A DNA stretch of 64,000 bases from positions 434,001 through 498,000 of the forward strand of contig NZ_JBCNJT010000002.1 in NCBI RefSeq assembly GCF_039596395.1, written 5' to 3'. Below are positions 45,582 through 53,488 of this stretch, one piece after another; position 1 is the stretch's first letter; the number at the start of each line of letters is the position of its first letter. The position numbers were made by a program, and so were the translations under genes. A model generated the notes under the pieces. That model was given only the letters and a program-made list of their open reading frames with translations, did not search any database and was not told the DNA's origin. This DNA is from Fluviicola sp. Lineage in GTDB: Bacteria; Bacteroidota; Bacteroidia; Flavobacteriales_D; Crocinitomicaceae.

Positions 45582-45647
45582 GCTGCAATGATAGGCAGAA
45601 AACCAATGCACCATTGATAAACAGGTCAAATCCTTTTCAATTCTCAA

Positions 45648-45971
45648 TTATGCATTCCCCTGGTTTTTCGTCAAATGTTCCACCAATTTCGAAGCCCGGT
45701 AACTGGAATACATTCCAAAAGCGTTTACAACAACTCCTTTTACGTCCTTGCTGTCGGAGGAAATCGCATAAACAATCATTTCGTCGCCTGGATCGGTCAT
45801 TCCTTCGAACCGGTATACTTCATCAATGGTAAAATCTTCGGGTGACAACTCAGTAGCCGAACCGCTGCAAACCAGGCAATCGCGTTCTGCTTCCATGGAT
45901 AAATCGGCCGTGTACCCTCGTTTCTTCAAATCATTTACTGCTTCACTGACTGTTTCGTAATCGTGTACCAT
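45648..45971 (-). CDS. Small conserved protein, unknown function
   Basis: 107 residues, no signal peptide. Pattern YETVSEAVNDLKKRGYTADLS...ELSPEDFTIDEVYRFEGMTDPGDEMIVYAISS is typical of small Bacteroidota proteins that databases often name phosphoribosylpyrophosphate synthetase; no such domain can be seen and I do not adopt the name. 66 bases upstream of the beta-propeller gene on the same strand. Confidence 0.7.
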   Translation of the reverse strand: MVHDYETVSEAVNDLKKRGYTADLSMEAERDCLVCSGSATELSPEDFTIDEVYRFEGMTDPGDEMIVYAISSDSKDVKGVVVNAFGMYSSYRASKLVEHLTKNQGNA

Positions 45972-46125
45972 CGTTACTTGTTTTGATTCCTTCTAAAGGT
46001 AATGAAATTACGTGATCGTGGTTATAAAATTTAGATCGTGATTAATCTTGTGTCTGCATTTTATTATTTCATGGAAGCAACTTCAGGAAATTCCGGGCCG
46101 TCTACCTTACACTAAAGAATAAATC

Positions 46126-47004
46126 ATGAAGAATCTACTACTAAGTATTTCCCTGCTTCTGGGAATCAATTCTGCTTTAAATGCTCAATGCAGCGTACAG
46201 GTTAATGACAGTTTACTGAGCAATTACGACTATGTACTAAATGCTGTTAACCCGACGGGAACTGCTCCTTTTACGTATAACTGGACCGTGACAAACGGAG
46301 TCGGGATGCCAATCCAGGTCACATACAATATGGGCGGAGACAGCCTTACCATTGACGCATTTACGCTGCAAAACAGCTACGGCTGCATCATTTACCAATT
46401 GTGTATGACAGATGCGAACGGTTGTACAACCTGCACCGGCGATACGTCGATCTCGCAAATCCCGTATCCTTGTCCTTCCGCATTTACCTCCTCCATTGTA
46501 GGACCTAACCAGGTATCTATTGATCATATGTTCGCCATGCCGATGCCACAGTTTATGATCCTGAACCAGTTTTTAACCTGGACAGACGGGAACGGACAAA
46601 CTCAAACCATGCCTTTCACAGGACCAACAGTCATCGATTACACTCCCGGACCTTCTAATAACAGTAACAAATTTTTCTGTTGCGTTATGACAACCACCAT
46701 GAATGGCGGATGCATTTCATGCGATTCCATCCAATACACGAATTCAGGTTTAGGTTTGGAAACTTTCGGGAATAACGGGTTGAGCCTGTCTCCTAATCCG
46801 GCGTCATCGGTAGTAAAAATCGAAGGTTCTTCACCGATTGAAACCGTGCTGTTATACAATGCCCAGGGACAAAAAATTACCGTAAACTACGTATTGAACG
46901 GAAATACGGCGCAATTGAACATTGCCGAACTTCCAAAAGGAATTTACACGGTTGAAGTGACCAATGCATCCGGCACTTTCAAAGACCGGTTGATCCGGGA
47001 ATAA
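46126..47004 (+). CDS. Secreted protein with T9SS type A sorting domain
   Basis: 292 residues. Signal peptide MKNLLLSISLLLGINSALNAQ. A PKD-like strand region (NPTGTAPFTYNWTVTNGVG) and several Cys pairs (CMTDANGCTTCTGDT, FFCCVMTT, GGCISCDS) that probably form disulfides. The C-terminus (LSLSPNPASSVVKIEGSSPIETVLLYNAQGQKI ... LPKGIYTVEVTNASG) is a clear type A sorting domain. Function unknown. Confidence 0.8.
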   Translation: MKNLLLSISLLLGINSALNAQCSVQVNDSLLSNYDYVLNAVNPTGTAPFTYNWTVTNGVGMPIQVTYNMGGDSLTIDAFTLQNSYGCIIYQLCMTDANGCTTCTGDTSISQIPYPCPSAFTSSIVGPNQVSIDHMFAMPMPQFMILNQFLTWTDGNGQTQTMPFTGPTVIDYTPGPSNNSNKFFCCVMTTTMNGGCISCDSIQYTNSGLGLETFGNNGLSLSPNPASSVVKIEGSSPIETVLLYNAQGQKITVNYVLNGNTAQLNIAELPKGIYTVEVTNASGTFKDRLIRE

Positions 47005-47020
47005 AACAGAGTTCTTTTTG

Positions 47021-47093
47021 ACCGCAAAGTAGCAAGGAGCGTAAAAGGGAAAGGGTTCTCCCGGCGTTACTTGAGGCTTTGCGGTTTTTTTTT
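47021..47093 (+). terminator. Intrinsic terminator, plus strand
   Basis: ACCGCAAAG (47021-47029) pairs with CTTTGCGGT (47077-47085), followed by a run of nine or more T. It ends the 46126-47004 transcript and abuts the convergent arsC-like gene. Confidence 0.75.
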
Positions 47094-47442
47094 ATTTAGC
47101 CAGTAAATCTTTGATGAGAGAAGGAGGCCTTCCGACAACCGCCTGATCGCCGCGTACCACGATCGGCCGTTCGATCAGAATCGGGTATTTCATCATGGCC
47201 TGGATCCATTGTTTCCGGGTACGCGTTTTTCCCGCGTATTTTTCCAGGAAAATATCTTCTTTCTTACGAATGATATCCAACGGTTTAGCCTTCAACAATT
47301 TCAACAAGTCGTCCAATTCTTCATAGGTCGGAGGGACCAGCAGGTAATCGCGGATTTCCACATCAGCTCCCAGGTCTTCCAGAATGCAAAGTCCTTCCCG
47401 GCTTTTGGAACAACGGTTGTTATGGTATATGATTGTTTTCAT
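47092..47442 (-). CDS. arsC: ArsC/Spx-family reductase-like protein
   Basis: 116 residues with a thioredoxin-like fold. Starts MKTIIYHNNRCSKSREGLCILED, where Cys11 is the catalytic Cys of glutaredoxin-type arsenate reductases. The ERPIVVRGDQAVVGRPP segment holds the conserved arginines and cis-Pro. Probably an arsenate reductase or a YfgD-like paralog. No ars regulator or pump is adjacent. Confidence 0.85.
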   Translation of the reverse strand: MKTIIYHNNRCSKSREGLCILEDLGADVEIRDYLLVPPTYEELDDLLKLLKAKPLDIIRKKEDIFLEKYAGKTRTRKQWIQAMMKYPILIERPIVVRGDQAVVGRPPSLIKDLLAK

Positions 47443-47472
47443 AGAGCGGATTTTAGGACTTTAAGACCTCAG

Positions 47473-47523
47473 GATATCAGGACTTAATCTTGAAGTTTTC
47501 AAAATAACTTCAGTCCTGATATC
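47473..47523. repeat. 51-base hairpin between arsC and prfB
   Basis: 12-bp perfect arms GATATCAGGACT (47473-47484) and AGTCCTGATATC (47512-47523), with an inner TGAAGTT/AACTTCA pairing (47491-47497 with 47506-47512). No T-run on either strand. It may be a processed 3' end or a dispersed repeat. Confidence 0.7.
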
Positions 47524-47549
47524 TTAAAATCCTTAAGTCTTGAAGTCTG

Positions 47550-48632
47550 TTAGTTCCCGTACATCATCAGGTAGGATTTCAGGAATGGCAATAAATCGCC
47601 GTCCAGAACTTTATCCGGGTCATTTACAGTATAATCTGTCCGGTGATCTTTCACCCGGCGATCGTCCAATACGTAACTTCTGATCTGGGAACCCCATTCG
47701 ATCTTTTTCTTTCCTGCTTCAATTTGCTCACGCGATTCGGCACGTTTGCGCAATTCGATCTCGTATAACTGTGAACGAAGCAACTGCATCGCTTTTTCCT
47801 TGTTGGCAAGCTGTGAGCGCGATTCGGAGTTCTCGATAATAATTCCGGAAGGAGCGTGTCGCAAACGCACGGCTGTTTCAACCTTGTTTACGTTCTGTCC
47901 GCCGGCACCACCCGAACGGAAGGTTTCAAAGGTAATATCTGCCGGATTCACATAAATCTCGATCGTATCATCTACGGAAGGATACACATATACGGAAGCA
48001 AAAGAGGTCATCCGTTTTCCCTGCGAGTTGTAAGGGCTCACACGAACCAAACGGTGAATTCCGTTCTCACCTTTCAGGTAACCGAAAGCAAATTCTCCTT
48101 CGATCTCCAGCGTAACGGTTTTGATTCCCGCTACATCGCCTTCCTGGAAGTTCAATTCTTTGACCTTGTAGCCACTCTTTTCAGCCCACATCAGGTACAT
48201 ACGCATCAGCATTCCGGCCCAGTCACACGCTTCCGTACCGCCCGCACCTGCCGTAATTTGCAATACTGCGCTCAATGCATCTTCCTCGCCGGAAAGCATG
48301 TTTTTCAACTCTACTTCATCAAGCGTAACCAACAAAGAGGCATACGCTTCATCACATTCGGATTCTTCTGCAGCGCCTTCTTTTACGAAATCCATCAGGA
48401 CTTCCAGGTCTTCAGCCTGGGATTTTAAGCGTGTATACGATTCGATCCAGAACTTCAGTCCACGAATCTCTTTCATTTGTGCCTCAGCTTTCTTTGGGTC
48501 ATCCCAAAAGCCCGGGTCCTGCGTTTTCAATTCACTTTCACGCAATTGCATCTGCTTTTCGGGAATTTTCAAATAGCTTGCAATCGCATCGATGCGCTGA
48601 TTAATTTCTTTGAGTTGGTCACTGTTTACCAT
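47550..48632 (-). CDS. prfB: Peptide chain release factor 2
   Basis: 360 residues in one uninterrupted frame. Terminates translation at UGA and UAA. The GGQ loop is [10 protein letters not shown] (Gly244-Gly245-Gln246) and the C-terminus [22 protein letters not shown] is typical. The tripeptide anticodon, SPF in E. coli, reads Ser199-Pro200-Tyr201 ([16 protein letters not shown]). The programmed +1 frameshift found in most bacterial prfB genes near codon 26 is absent: the region reads [10 protein letters not shown] straight through, without an in-frame TGA. Confidence 0.97.
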   Translation of the reverse strand: MVNSDQLKEINQRIDAIASYLKIPEKQMQLRESELKTQDPGFWDDPKKAEAQMKEIRGLKFWIESYTRLKSQAEDLEVLMDFVKEGAAEESECDEAYASLLVTLDEVELKNMLSGEEDALSAVLQITAGAGGTEACDWAGMLMRMYLMWAEKSGYKVKELNFQEGDVAGIKTVTLEIEGEFAFGYLKGENGIHRLVRVSPYNSQGKRMTSFASVYVYPSVDDTIEIYVNPADITFETFRSGGAGGQNVNKVETAVRLRHAPSGIIIENSESRSQLANKEKAMQLLRSQLYEIELRKRAESREQIEAGKKKIEWGSQIRSYVLDDRRVKDHRTDYTVNDPDKVLDGDLLPFLKSYLMMYGN

Positions 48633-48645
48633 ATCGCAAAGTTAA

Positions 48646-48673
48646 TTCAAAATTCAAAAGGCAAAATTCAAAA
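48646..48673. repeat. TTCAAAA copies upstream of prfB
   Basis: TTCAAAA at 48646-48652, 48653-48659 and 48667-48673, with a degenerate unit between, 14 bases upstream of the prfB start. Same unit as the array at 41561-41644, but here without an S23-type gene. Confidence 0.7.
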
Positions 48674-48753
48674 AAGTGAAAAGGTAAAGTGAGAAGTTTA
48701 AAAAGAACTGACGGAAATGTGAAAAGTTGGTATTGAAAGCTGTTATGAGAATA

Positions 48754-48781
48754 GTAGTGGTGAAAATTTTTTCGCCGCTAC
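48754..48781. repeat. Palindromic GTAGGGGCG repeat, copy B
   Basis: 28 bases, GTAGTGGTGAAAA / TTCGCCGCTAC; in RNA an 11-bp stem with two G-U pairs. It is 12 bases upstream of the gcvH -7 element, where a -33 site would lie. Confidence 0.65.
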
Positions 48782-48792
48782 CTAAAAAAAAT

Positions 48793-48800
48793 TACATTTG
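48793..48800 (+). promoter_or_regulatory. -7 element of the gcvH promoter
   Basis: TACATTTG, a perfect TAnnTTTG match 34 bases upstream of the gcvH start. The -33 region holds TTCG (48771-48774) inside palindrome copy B, not a clean TTG. Confidence 0.6.
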
Positions 48801-48833
48801 CACCGAGAAAAAGACTTTAAAACGAATAACAAG

Positions 48834-49211
48834 ATGAATATTCCGGCAAATTTAAAATACACAAAAGACCACGAATGGGTAAGTGTTGAAGGTGATGTTG
48901 CAACAATCGGTATTACTGATTTCGCTCAAGGTGAATTAGGAGATATCGTTTACGTTGAAATTGAAACAGTGGGCGAAACAATGGACCAGGAAGAAGTTTT
49001 CGGTTCCGTAGAGGCAGTAAAAACAGTTTCTGACTTGTTTATGCCGGTTTCCGGAGAAATCATTGAGTTTAACGAAGGTTTGGAATCGAACCCTGAGGCA
49101 GTAAACAAAGATCCTTACGGAGATGGCTGGATGATCAAAGTAAAATTGAGCAATCCTTCCGAATTGGATAGTTTATTGGATGCAGCAGGTTACCAGGCTT
49201 TGGTAGGATAA
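48834..49211 (+). CDS. gcvH: Glycine cleavage system H protein
   Basis: 125 residues from the ATG at 48834 ([20 protein letters not shown]), the standard N-terminus; a frame to 48798 overlaps the promoter. It carries the lipoyl arm between the P, T and L proteins of glycine cleavage. The lipoylated Lys is Lys63 in [16 protein letters not shown]. The C-terminal [14 protein letters not shown] is typical. Stands alone with its own promoter and terminator, as often in Bacteroidota. Confidence 0.97.
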   Translation: MNIPANLKYTKDHEWVSVEGDVATIGITDFAQGELGDIVYVEIETVGETMDQEEVFGSVEAVKTVSDLFMPVSGEIIEFNEGLESNPEAVNKDPYGDGWMIKVKLSNPSELDSLLDAAGYQALVG

Positions 49212-49231
49212 TCCTTATTAAAACATATAGG

Positions 49232-49264
49232 AATCCTGATCGGTTATGCTGATCAGGATTTTTC
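49232..49264 (+). terminator. Intrinsic terminator after gcvH
   Basis: Perfect 10-bp stem AATCCTGATC/GATCAGGATT with a 9-nt loop, then TTTC. Confidence 0.8.
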
Positions 49265-49277
49265 TTGTATTAAATTC

Positions 49278-49306
49278 AGTAGGGGCGAAAAATTTTCGCC
49301 CCTACT
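49278..49306. repeat. Palindromic GTAGGGGCG repeat, copy C
   Basis: Perfect 14-bp arms (AGTAGGGGCGAAAA) around one base. Located 67 bases after gcvH and 81 before the next gene. Confidence 0.8.
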
Positions 49307-49386
49307 AGTATGTTTTCGGGGCATGGTTTTTGAATTTTTCGATCCCAACAAATTTTTAATAGTACTTTCACTAAAATATTTATCTG

Positions 49387-49947
49387 ATGAAAATAGCGTT
49401 ATATATCACAGGACTTTTGATCTTTTTGAATTCCTGTACCATTGTCACTTCTACCAATGCACCCGGAAAACCGGAAAAAGCATTCCCCAAAGCCATGATC
49501 GGGAAATACGAACTGATCTACCCGGAAAGTTTCCAGGGAATGATGGAAGGTGCAGACATGAAGACAATCGTGGAGATTAAATCCGATGAGTTGATCATGA
49601 ACAGCGGGGAAGGCGATTCTCATATGAAACTGAACGATTCCATTTCTGTCAATAAACTGGGAAAACAATTCTACCTGTGCATGGGGAAAGAACCTGCATT
49701 GAATGTGTTTAAAGTGATCAAAAAAGGAAAAGATTGGGAACTTCATTCCATGAATGCCAAAGAAGGTGTTACTGCCGAGCAGCTGAAGCCATTCTTCTCA
49801 CAAGTGACCACCAACACGGATCTGGACGAGGAAACAGGAGAATTGACCGAATCCTATATCGTAACAATCGACGACAGTAAAATTGACAGCTATTACAAAA
49901 GTGATGTGATTCACATTGAGCCATTTACACTAAAAAGAACGAAATAA
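49387..49947 (+). CDS. Lipoprotein, unknown function
   Basis: 186 residues with a lipobox (MKIALYITGLLIFLNSC). The mature part is a beta-rich domain (AMIGKYELIYPESFQGMMEG, TIVEIKSDELIMNSGEGDSHMKL, SYIVTIDDSKIDSYYKSD) reminiscent of lipocalin-like or DUF-type periplasmic lipoproteins. No partner gene. Ends with a hairpin terminator. Confidence 0.72.
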   Translation: MKIALYITGLLIFLNSCTIVTSTNAPGKPEKAFPKAMIGKYELIYPESFQGMMEGADMKTIVEIKSDELIMNSGEGDSHMKLNDSISVNKLGKQFYLCMGKEPALNVFKVIKKGKDWELHSMNAKEGVTAEQLKPFFSQVTTNTDLDEETGELTESYIVTIDDSKIDSYYKSDVIHIEPFTLKRTK

Positions 49948-49951
49948 GGAG

Positions 49952-49981
49952 GTTGACTTCGACTCCGCTCAGTCAACTTTT
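49952..49981 (+). terminator. Terminator with CTTCGACTCCGCTCAG loop
   Basis: GTTGACT (49952-49958) pairs with AGTCAAC (49971-49977), then TTT. The loop holds the dispersed motif CTTCGACTCCGCTCAG (49957-49972). Confidence 0.65.
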
Positions 49982-50017
49982 AGATTTACCTATGCTGGAT
50001 GCCTGAGAATAAGAAAT

Positions 50018-50049
50018 AAAAAAAGGGGCTGTCCCTATCTTACAGCCCC
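50018..50049 (-). terminator. Intrinsic terminator, minus strand
   Basis: Minus-strand GGGGCTGT...ACAGCCCC stem (50042-50049 with 50025-50032) followed by seven T. It ends the transcript of the coiled-coil protein gene. Confidence 0.8.
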
Positions 50050-50075
50050 GATTTATGTGTTTAATCTGCTACGAA

Positions 50076-50657
50076 TTAAACAACCTCATCAATCTCTTCG
50101 TCGAGGTAAACAAAGAATGCATATACATCATCTTTCAAAGCCTCGGCTTTCTGAGTTTTCAATTCTTTTTTAAGCGTTAGTTTTTCTACCAAAGCTCTAT
50201 CACCTTTTAAATCGGCGGTATTTCCCTGGCGTTCGTCTTTACGCAATTCTTTTTTAGCTGCACAAAGCTCTTTTTTCGCTTGTCTACGCTCTAAATTCGC
50301 CTGGTGAATTGCAACATTCTGATCGGCTTCTAAGTCTCGTCGGTCAATACGTAAGTATTTTTTATCCCTTTTTAAATCGGCTTTCGCTTTTCGGATTTCT
50401 TTTTTACTCATGTGTGACTCGATGACCAAACCTGCCTCTTTGTTTGTTTTGAATGCAGCTTTGTGGAAGGCGATACGGTCGCGGTCGTTTTCAATACGTG
50501 ACATGGATGCTTTCATGTCTTTGTACTCTTTACGATGCAAGAATCGATTTCCCTGGATTGAACCTTCATCATTCGCAGCAAAGGAAGGCGTTGTCGCTAA
50601 TAGTCCTGCTACCATCGTCCCGATCATAAACAGGTTCTTTAATTTCATCTTTTCCAT
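50076..50657 (-). CDS. Exported, highly charged helical protein
   Basis: 193 residues with a signal peptide (NLFMIGTMVAGLLATTPSFA). The mature protein is almost all Lys/Arg/Glu/Ala helix (SKKEIRKAKADLKRDKKYLR, ANLERRQAKKELCAAKKELR) and probably forms a coiled coil in the periplasm. The end turns acidic (YLDEEIDEVV). No family recognised. Start at 50657, or the Met three codons in. Confidence 0.7.
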   Translation of the reverse strand: MEKMKLKNLFMIGTMVAGLLATTPSFAANDEGSIQGNRFLHRKEYKDMKASMSRIENDRDRIAFHKAAFKTNKEAGLVIESHMSKKEIRKAKADLKRDKKYLRIDRRDLEADQNVAIHQANLERRQAKKELCAAKKELRKDERQGNTADLKGDRALVEKLTLKKELKTQKAEALKDDVYAFFVYLDEEIDEVV

Positions 50658-50859
50658 GACTATTCATTTTTATGGTTCGATTAACCACAGACAATGGATG
50701 TGCCATGAATGGAAAAATTTCCTGAAACGCTTGTGTAGCAAGGAATAGCGAACGATTATTCAAAATGAAAAGAAATGTGAAATTTTTTCAAAATGAAAAA
50801 ATGCGCTTCGAAATGACATTTTGGCCTCTTCATGTCCTTCCAAAAAAGATGTTAGAATG

Positions 50860-51582
50860 CTATTTTCCTATCCGAAGTAAAACCGGGAAAGAGATTTCTA
50901 CTGATTCAAAGTCGGGCAATTCCGGAAGAATCAAATCAATCGGATTCATTTCATGCTGGTTCTTATAATGGTTCACAGATGACCAGGTGTTCAAATAACC
51001 AAGCAATTGTTCTCTTCGCCACGTATCGCGGATAACAAATTCCGGATGGGCGATTTCTTCGAAAGGAAACGGGATGGTTTGGTAATTTTCATCAATATAC
51101 CTGCGTTCCGTATCCCAATAAGCTTCCAGGATTTCAGAAGAAAGTTTGTCAACCAGCCGGATAATTTCGCCGTCATCTACTTCAATATTGCCGTAACCCA
51201 GAACCACCAGTAAGCCATCCGGTTTCAAAACCCGTTTTGCCTCTGCGTAGAATTTATCGAAATCGAACCAATGAATAGCCTGGCCTACAGTAATGCAATC
51301 AAAGTAAGCATTCGGGAAATCAGTTTGCTCAGCCAATTGTTTCGTATAACGGATCCTCGGATGAGAAAACGCATGTTTCAGTTGATTTTTACTTAAATCT
51401 GTTGCCTCCACCTCATCAAACAAATCTACCAGCTTCTCAGCAATTTGCCCGGTTCCGGTTGCACAATCCCAAACACGCTCTTTACCGTTAAGAATGGTTT
51501 GAAGGAATGTGAATACTTCATTCGGATAAGATGGCCGATATTGCGCATAAAGCGGGGAATTATGTGAAAAATTGTCTTTCAT
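50860..51582 (-). CDS. SAM-dependent class I methyltransferase
   Basis: 240 residues. Motif I is VWDCATGTGQIAEKL (Gly-rich SAM loop), followed by the acidic EATDLSKNQL and the motif IV region FDCITVGQAIHWFDFDKFYAEAKRVLKPDG. This is the methyltransferase type 11 pattern of small-molecule enzymes. The substrate is not evident. Monocistronic. Confidence 0.88.
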   Translation of the reverse strand: MKDNFSHNSPLYAQYRPSYPNEVFTFLQTILNGKERVWDCATGTGQIAEKLVDLFDEVEATDLSKNQLKHAFSHPRIRYTKQLAEQTDFPNAYFDCITVGQAIHWFDFDKFYAEAKRVLKPDGLLVVLGYGNIEVDDGEIIRLVDKLSSEILEAYWDTERRYIDENYQTIPFPFEEIAHPEFVIRDTWRREQLLGYLNTWSSVNHYKNQHEMNPIDLILPELPDFESVEISFPVLLRIGK

Positions 51583-51659
51583 TTAGTCGCTCTTTGGAAT
51601 AAAAGATACAACATATCGAAAAACCGGAAAAGAAAAATGAAAGAATTTACCCATTGATT

Positions 51660-52070
51660 TCAACAGGAAACGCACCAGGACGGACGAGAACAATTTTCTT
51701 TATTCTGCTTTTCTTTTTTCCGGTTAAAATGCCGCATCAATTTAAAATAAAGGAAGAGCCCAAAAGAAATTACAAAGAATAACTGAGCCCATACCGGTAC
51801 TATTTCTACATCCGGTAACAGAAGTGCCCTGAAAAAAAATGCTCCGAGCACTAAAGATGCGTTCTCTAAAGTCCGGATTATCCGGATGTTTTCGGGAAAC
51901 CAGGAAGCTATCAGAAAACCCAGCGTAAAAAGAAATAAGAGTGATGCCAGCCGTAATTGTTCTTCTGAATGCCTGTTGCCGGGAAACATAAAACCAATCA
52001 TTAATATAGTCCGGGTAATGACTAACATTACAATCAGTGCAATAAAGTAGGCAAACTTTGCAGCTTTCAA
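51660..52070 (-). CDS. Small integral membrane protein, unknown
   Basis: 136 residues with four hydrophobic segments (FAYFIALIVMLVITRTILMIGFMF, LRLASLLFLFTLGFLIASWF, ENASLVLGAFFFRALLL, VWAQLFFVISFGLFLYFKLM) and a basic Cys-containing tail. It begins 11 bases after the short ALDH-like gene and may be the last gene of that operon. No family recognised. Confidence 0.65.
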   Translation of the reverse strand: MKAAKFAYFIALIVMLVITRTILMIGFMFPGNRHSEEQLRLASLLFLFTLGFLIASWFPENIRIIRTLENASLVLGAFFFRALLLPDVEIVPVWAQLFFVISFGLFLYFKLMRHFNRKKEKQNKENCSRPSWCVSC

Positions 52071-52081
52071 AGATCCTCTAT

Positions 52082-52963
52082 CTAATAACTACTCGTCGCA
52101 CCTCCCACATTCTCGATCGGGTGCCAGGTCGTTTTCAGTTCCTGCAAATCGGTAATGTAATACGGATTTTCATCTGCTTCCCGGGTGAAGTCTTTTTCAT
52201 AGATAAATACGCGTTTCACGTTGCAGTCAGCACCGGATTCAATCGCCCATGCATATTCGTTGTTTCCGCCAGCATATACTACCGCATTCACATCCATGTG
52301 GCTGTGGAATTGATCTACCAATTCTTTCTCGGTTCCTGTCAGGATGTTTACTACGCCGCCAGTCAGGTCTGAGGTCGCTAAAACCTCTGCAAAAGTGATC
52401 GCACACAGGGGCAGGTTCTCCGAAGCCAGGACCACACATGCATTTCCTCCTGCAATAACCGGTAAAATAGTTGAAACCAGGCCGATCAACCCATTGGTCT
52501 GCGGAGCGATGATTCCCACCACTCCCATCGGTTCCAAAGCCGAGAAATTAAAATGACTGCTGGCCACCGGGTTCACGGAAGAGAAAACCTGCTGGTACTT
52601 GTCGCACCAGCCTGCATAATACACGCAGCGGTCGATTGCAAGTTCTACTTCCTGCTTCGCTTTTGCTTCGGAACTTCCCTGTTTCACCAATTCTTCTACA
52701 AACTGAGCTTTGCGTCCTTCCAGCATTTCGGCAATGCGGTACAGGATCTGTCCGCGGTTAAAAGCCGTTTTCTCCGACCAGGAACCAAAAGCTTTTCGCG
52801 CAGCTACCACTGCATTCCTGAAATCTTTCCGGGAAGACAGGCACATATTCGCCAAAGGCTGTCCCTTTTGATCCAGCGGAGTGTAATACCTTCCGGATTC
52901 CGTGCGCGGGAATTGTCCGCCGATGAAGATTTTGTATGTTTTTAGTATTTCCAAACGTTCCAT
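52082..52963 (-). CDS. Short aldehyde dehydrogenase-like protein lacking the catalytic part
   Basis: 293 residues from the ATG at 52963 (MERLEILKTYKIFIGGQFPR). It matches the first half of ALDH (RKAFGSWSEKTAFNRGQILYRIAEML, PMGVVGIIAPQTNGLIGLVSTILPVIAGGNACVVLASE, LTGGVVNILTG), then diverges after VVYAGGNNEYAW, where a true ALDH has FTGS. It ends without the ELGG glutamate and the GxxC cysteine that its neighbour has as Glu271 and Cys305. The frame is intact, so I read a conserved pseudoenzyme or partner subunit. Pairing of deoC, a full ALDH and a short ALDH is also known in other phyla (recollection). Confidence 0.8.
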   Translation of the reverse strand: MERLEILKTYKIFIGGQFPRTESGRYYTPLDQKGQPLANMCLSSRKDFRNAVVAARKAFGSWSEKTAFNRGQILYRIAEMLEGRKAQFVEELVKQGSSEAKAKQEVELAIDRCVYYAGWCDKYQQVFSSVNPVASSHFNFSALEPMGVVGIIAPQTNGLIGLVSTILPVIAGGNACVVLASENLPLCAITFAEVLATSDLTGGVVNILTGTEKELVDQFHSHMDVNAVVYAGGNNEYAWAIESGADCNVKRVFIYEKDFTREADENPYYITDLQELKTTWHPIENVGGATSSY

Positions 52964-52965
52964 TC

Positions 52966-52993
52966 TAATTATCAATGTTTAATTATCAATTAT
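52966..52993. repeat. Flanking repeat of S23 copy 2, left side (TAATTATCAAT x2)
   Basis: TAATTATCAAT at 52966-52976 and 52980-52990. The reverse complement occurs twice on the other side of the S23-type gene, at about 53457-53466 and 53478-53488. Confidence 0.75.
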
Positions 52994-53001
52994 TAAGTAG
53001 T

Positions 53002-53376
53002 TCAACGCTTCGTCCATTTTGAATTTTCTTTGGTCCGCAAACTAATTGTCTTAATAATTCTAAGTAGTTGATTCGCTTCATCGTGAATGGTTAAAAGATG
53101 CTCTTTTTCTTCATTCAATAATGCCATTAACAACTCTAACCAATATATACTTTCGTCACATTCTTTTTGACAGATACTTAGTTTATGAATGAAATCTGCT
53201 TTACTTTCTGCATTTCTAGCTTCTCTCATATTTGCTCCTACAGATGTAGATGATCTCACCAATTGGTCTGTCAAAATAAACTCTTTATGTCTTTCTTTTA
53301 TTCGTCTGCAATTCTTTACGGTGCTTAAGGCGAAATCGAAACTTCTTTCTCTGATGTCTTGTTTGTTAGTGATCAT
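53002..53376 (-). CDS. Four-helix-bundle protein of the S23/IVP family, copy 2
   Basis: 124 residues, MITNKQDIRERSFDFALST start. Core VRSSTSVGANMREARNAESKADFIHKLSICQKECDESIYWLELL and EANQLLRIIKTISLRTKEN. Same family as the gene at 41708-42070. It sits between two ALDH genes on their strand and is edged by AT-rich repeats in opposite orientation on its two sides. No rRNA, reverse transcriptase or variable-repeat gene is near. Confidence 0.88.
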   Translation of the reverse strand: MITNKQDIRERSFDFALSTVKNCRRIKERHKEFILTDQLVRSSTSVGANMREARNAESKADFIHKLSICQKECDESIYWLELLMALLNEEKEHLLTIHDEANQLLRIIKTISLRTKENSKWTKR

Positions 53377-53456
53377 TTTTCCCGTTTCTTATTTAATCTA
53401 CGCAAAAACATCTTCTAAAAAACAAATTATTCTTCAAAAAAATTGAAGCCTGCACC

Positions 53457-53488
53457 TTGATAATTAATCAATTAATAATTGATAATTA
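53457..53488. repeat. Flanking repeat of S23 copy 2, right side (TTGATAATTA x2)
   Basis: TTGATAATTA at 53457-53466 and ATTGATAATTA at 53478-53488; this is the reverse complement of the left-side repeat. The TAA stop of the ALDH gene (53486-53488) lies inside it. Confidence 0.75.

Noticed and set aside
45648-45971. Name phosphoribosylpyrophosphate synthetase
   Set aside because: 107 residues without the PRPP-binding motif; the name looks like a propagated label.
47856-48428. 190-codon plus-strand frame
   Set aside because: Antisense shadow of prfB; composition follows the codon bias of the real gene.
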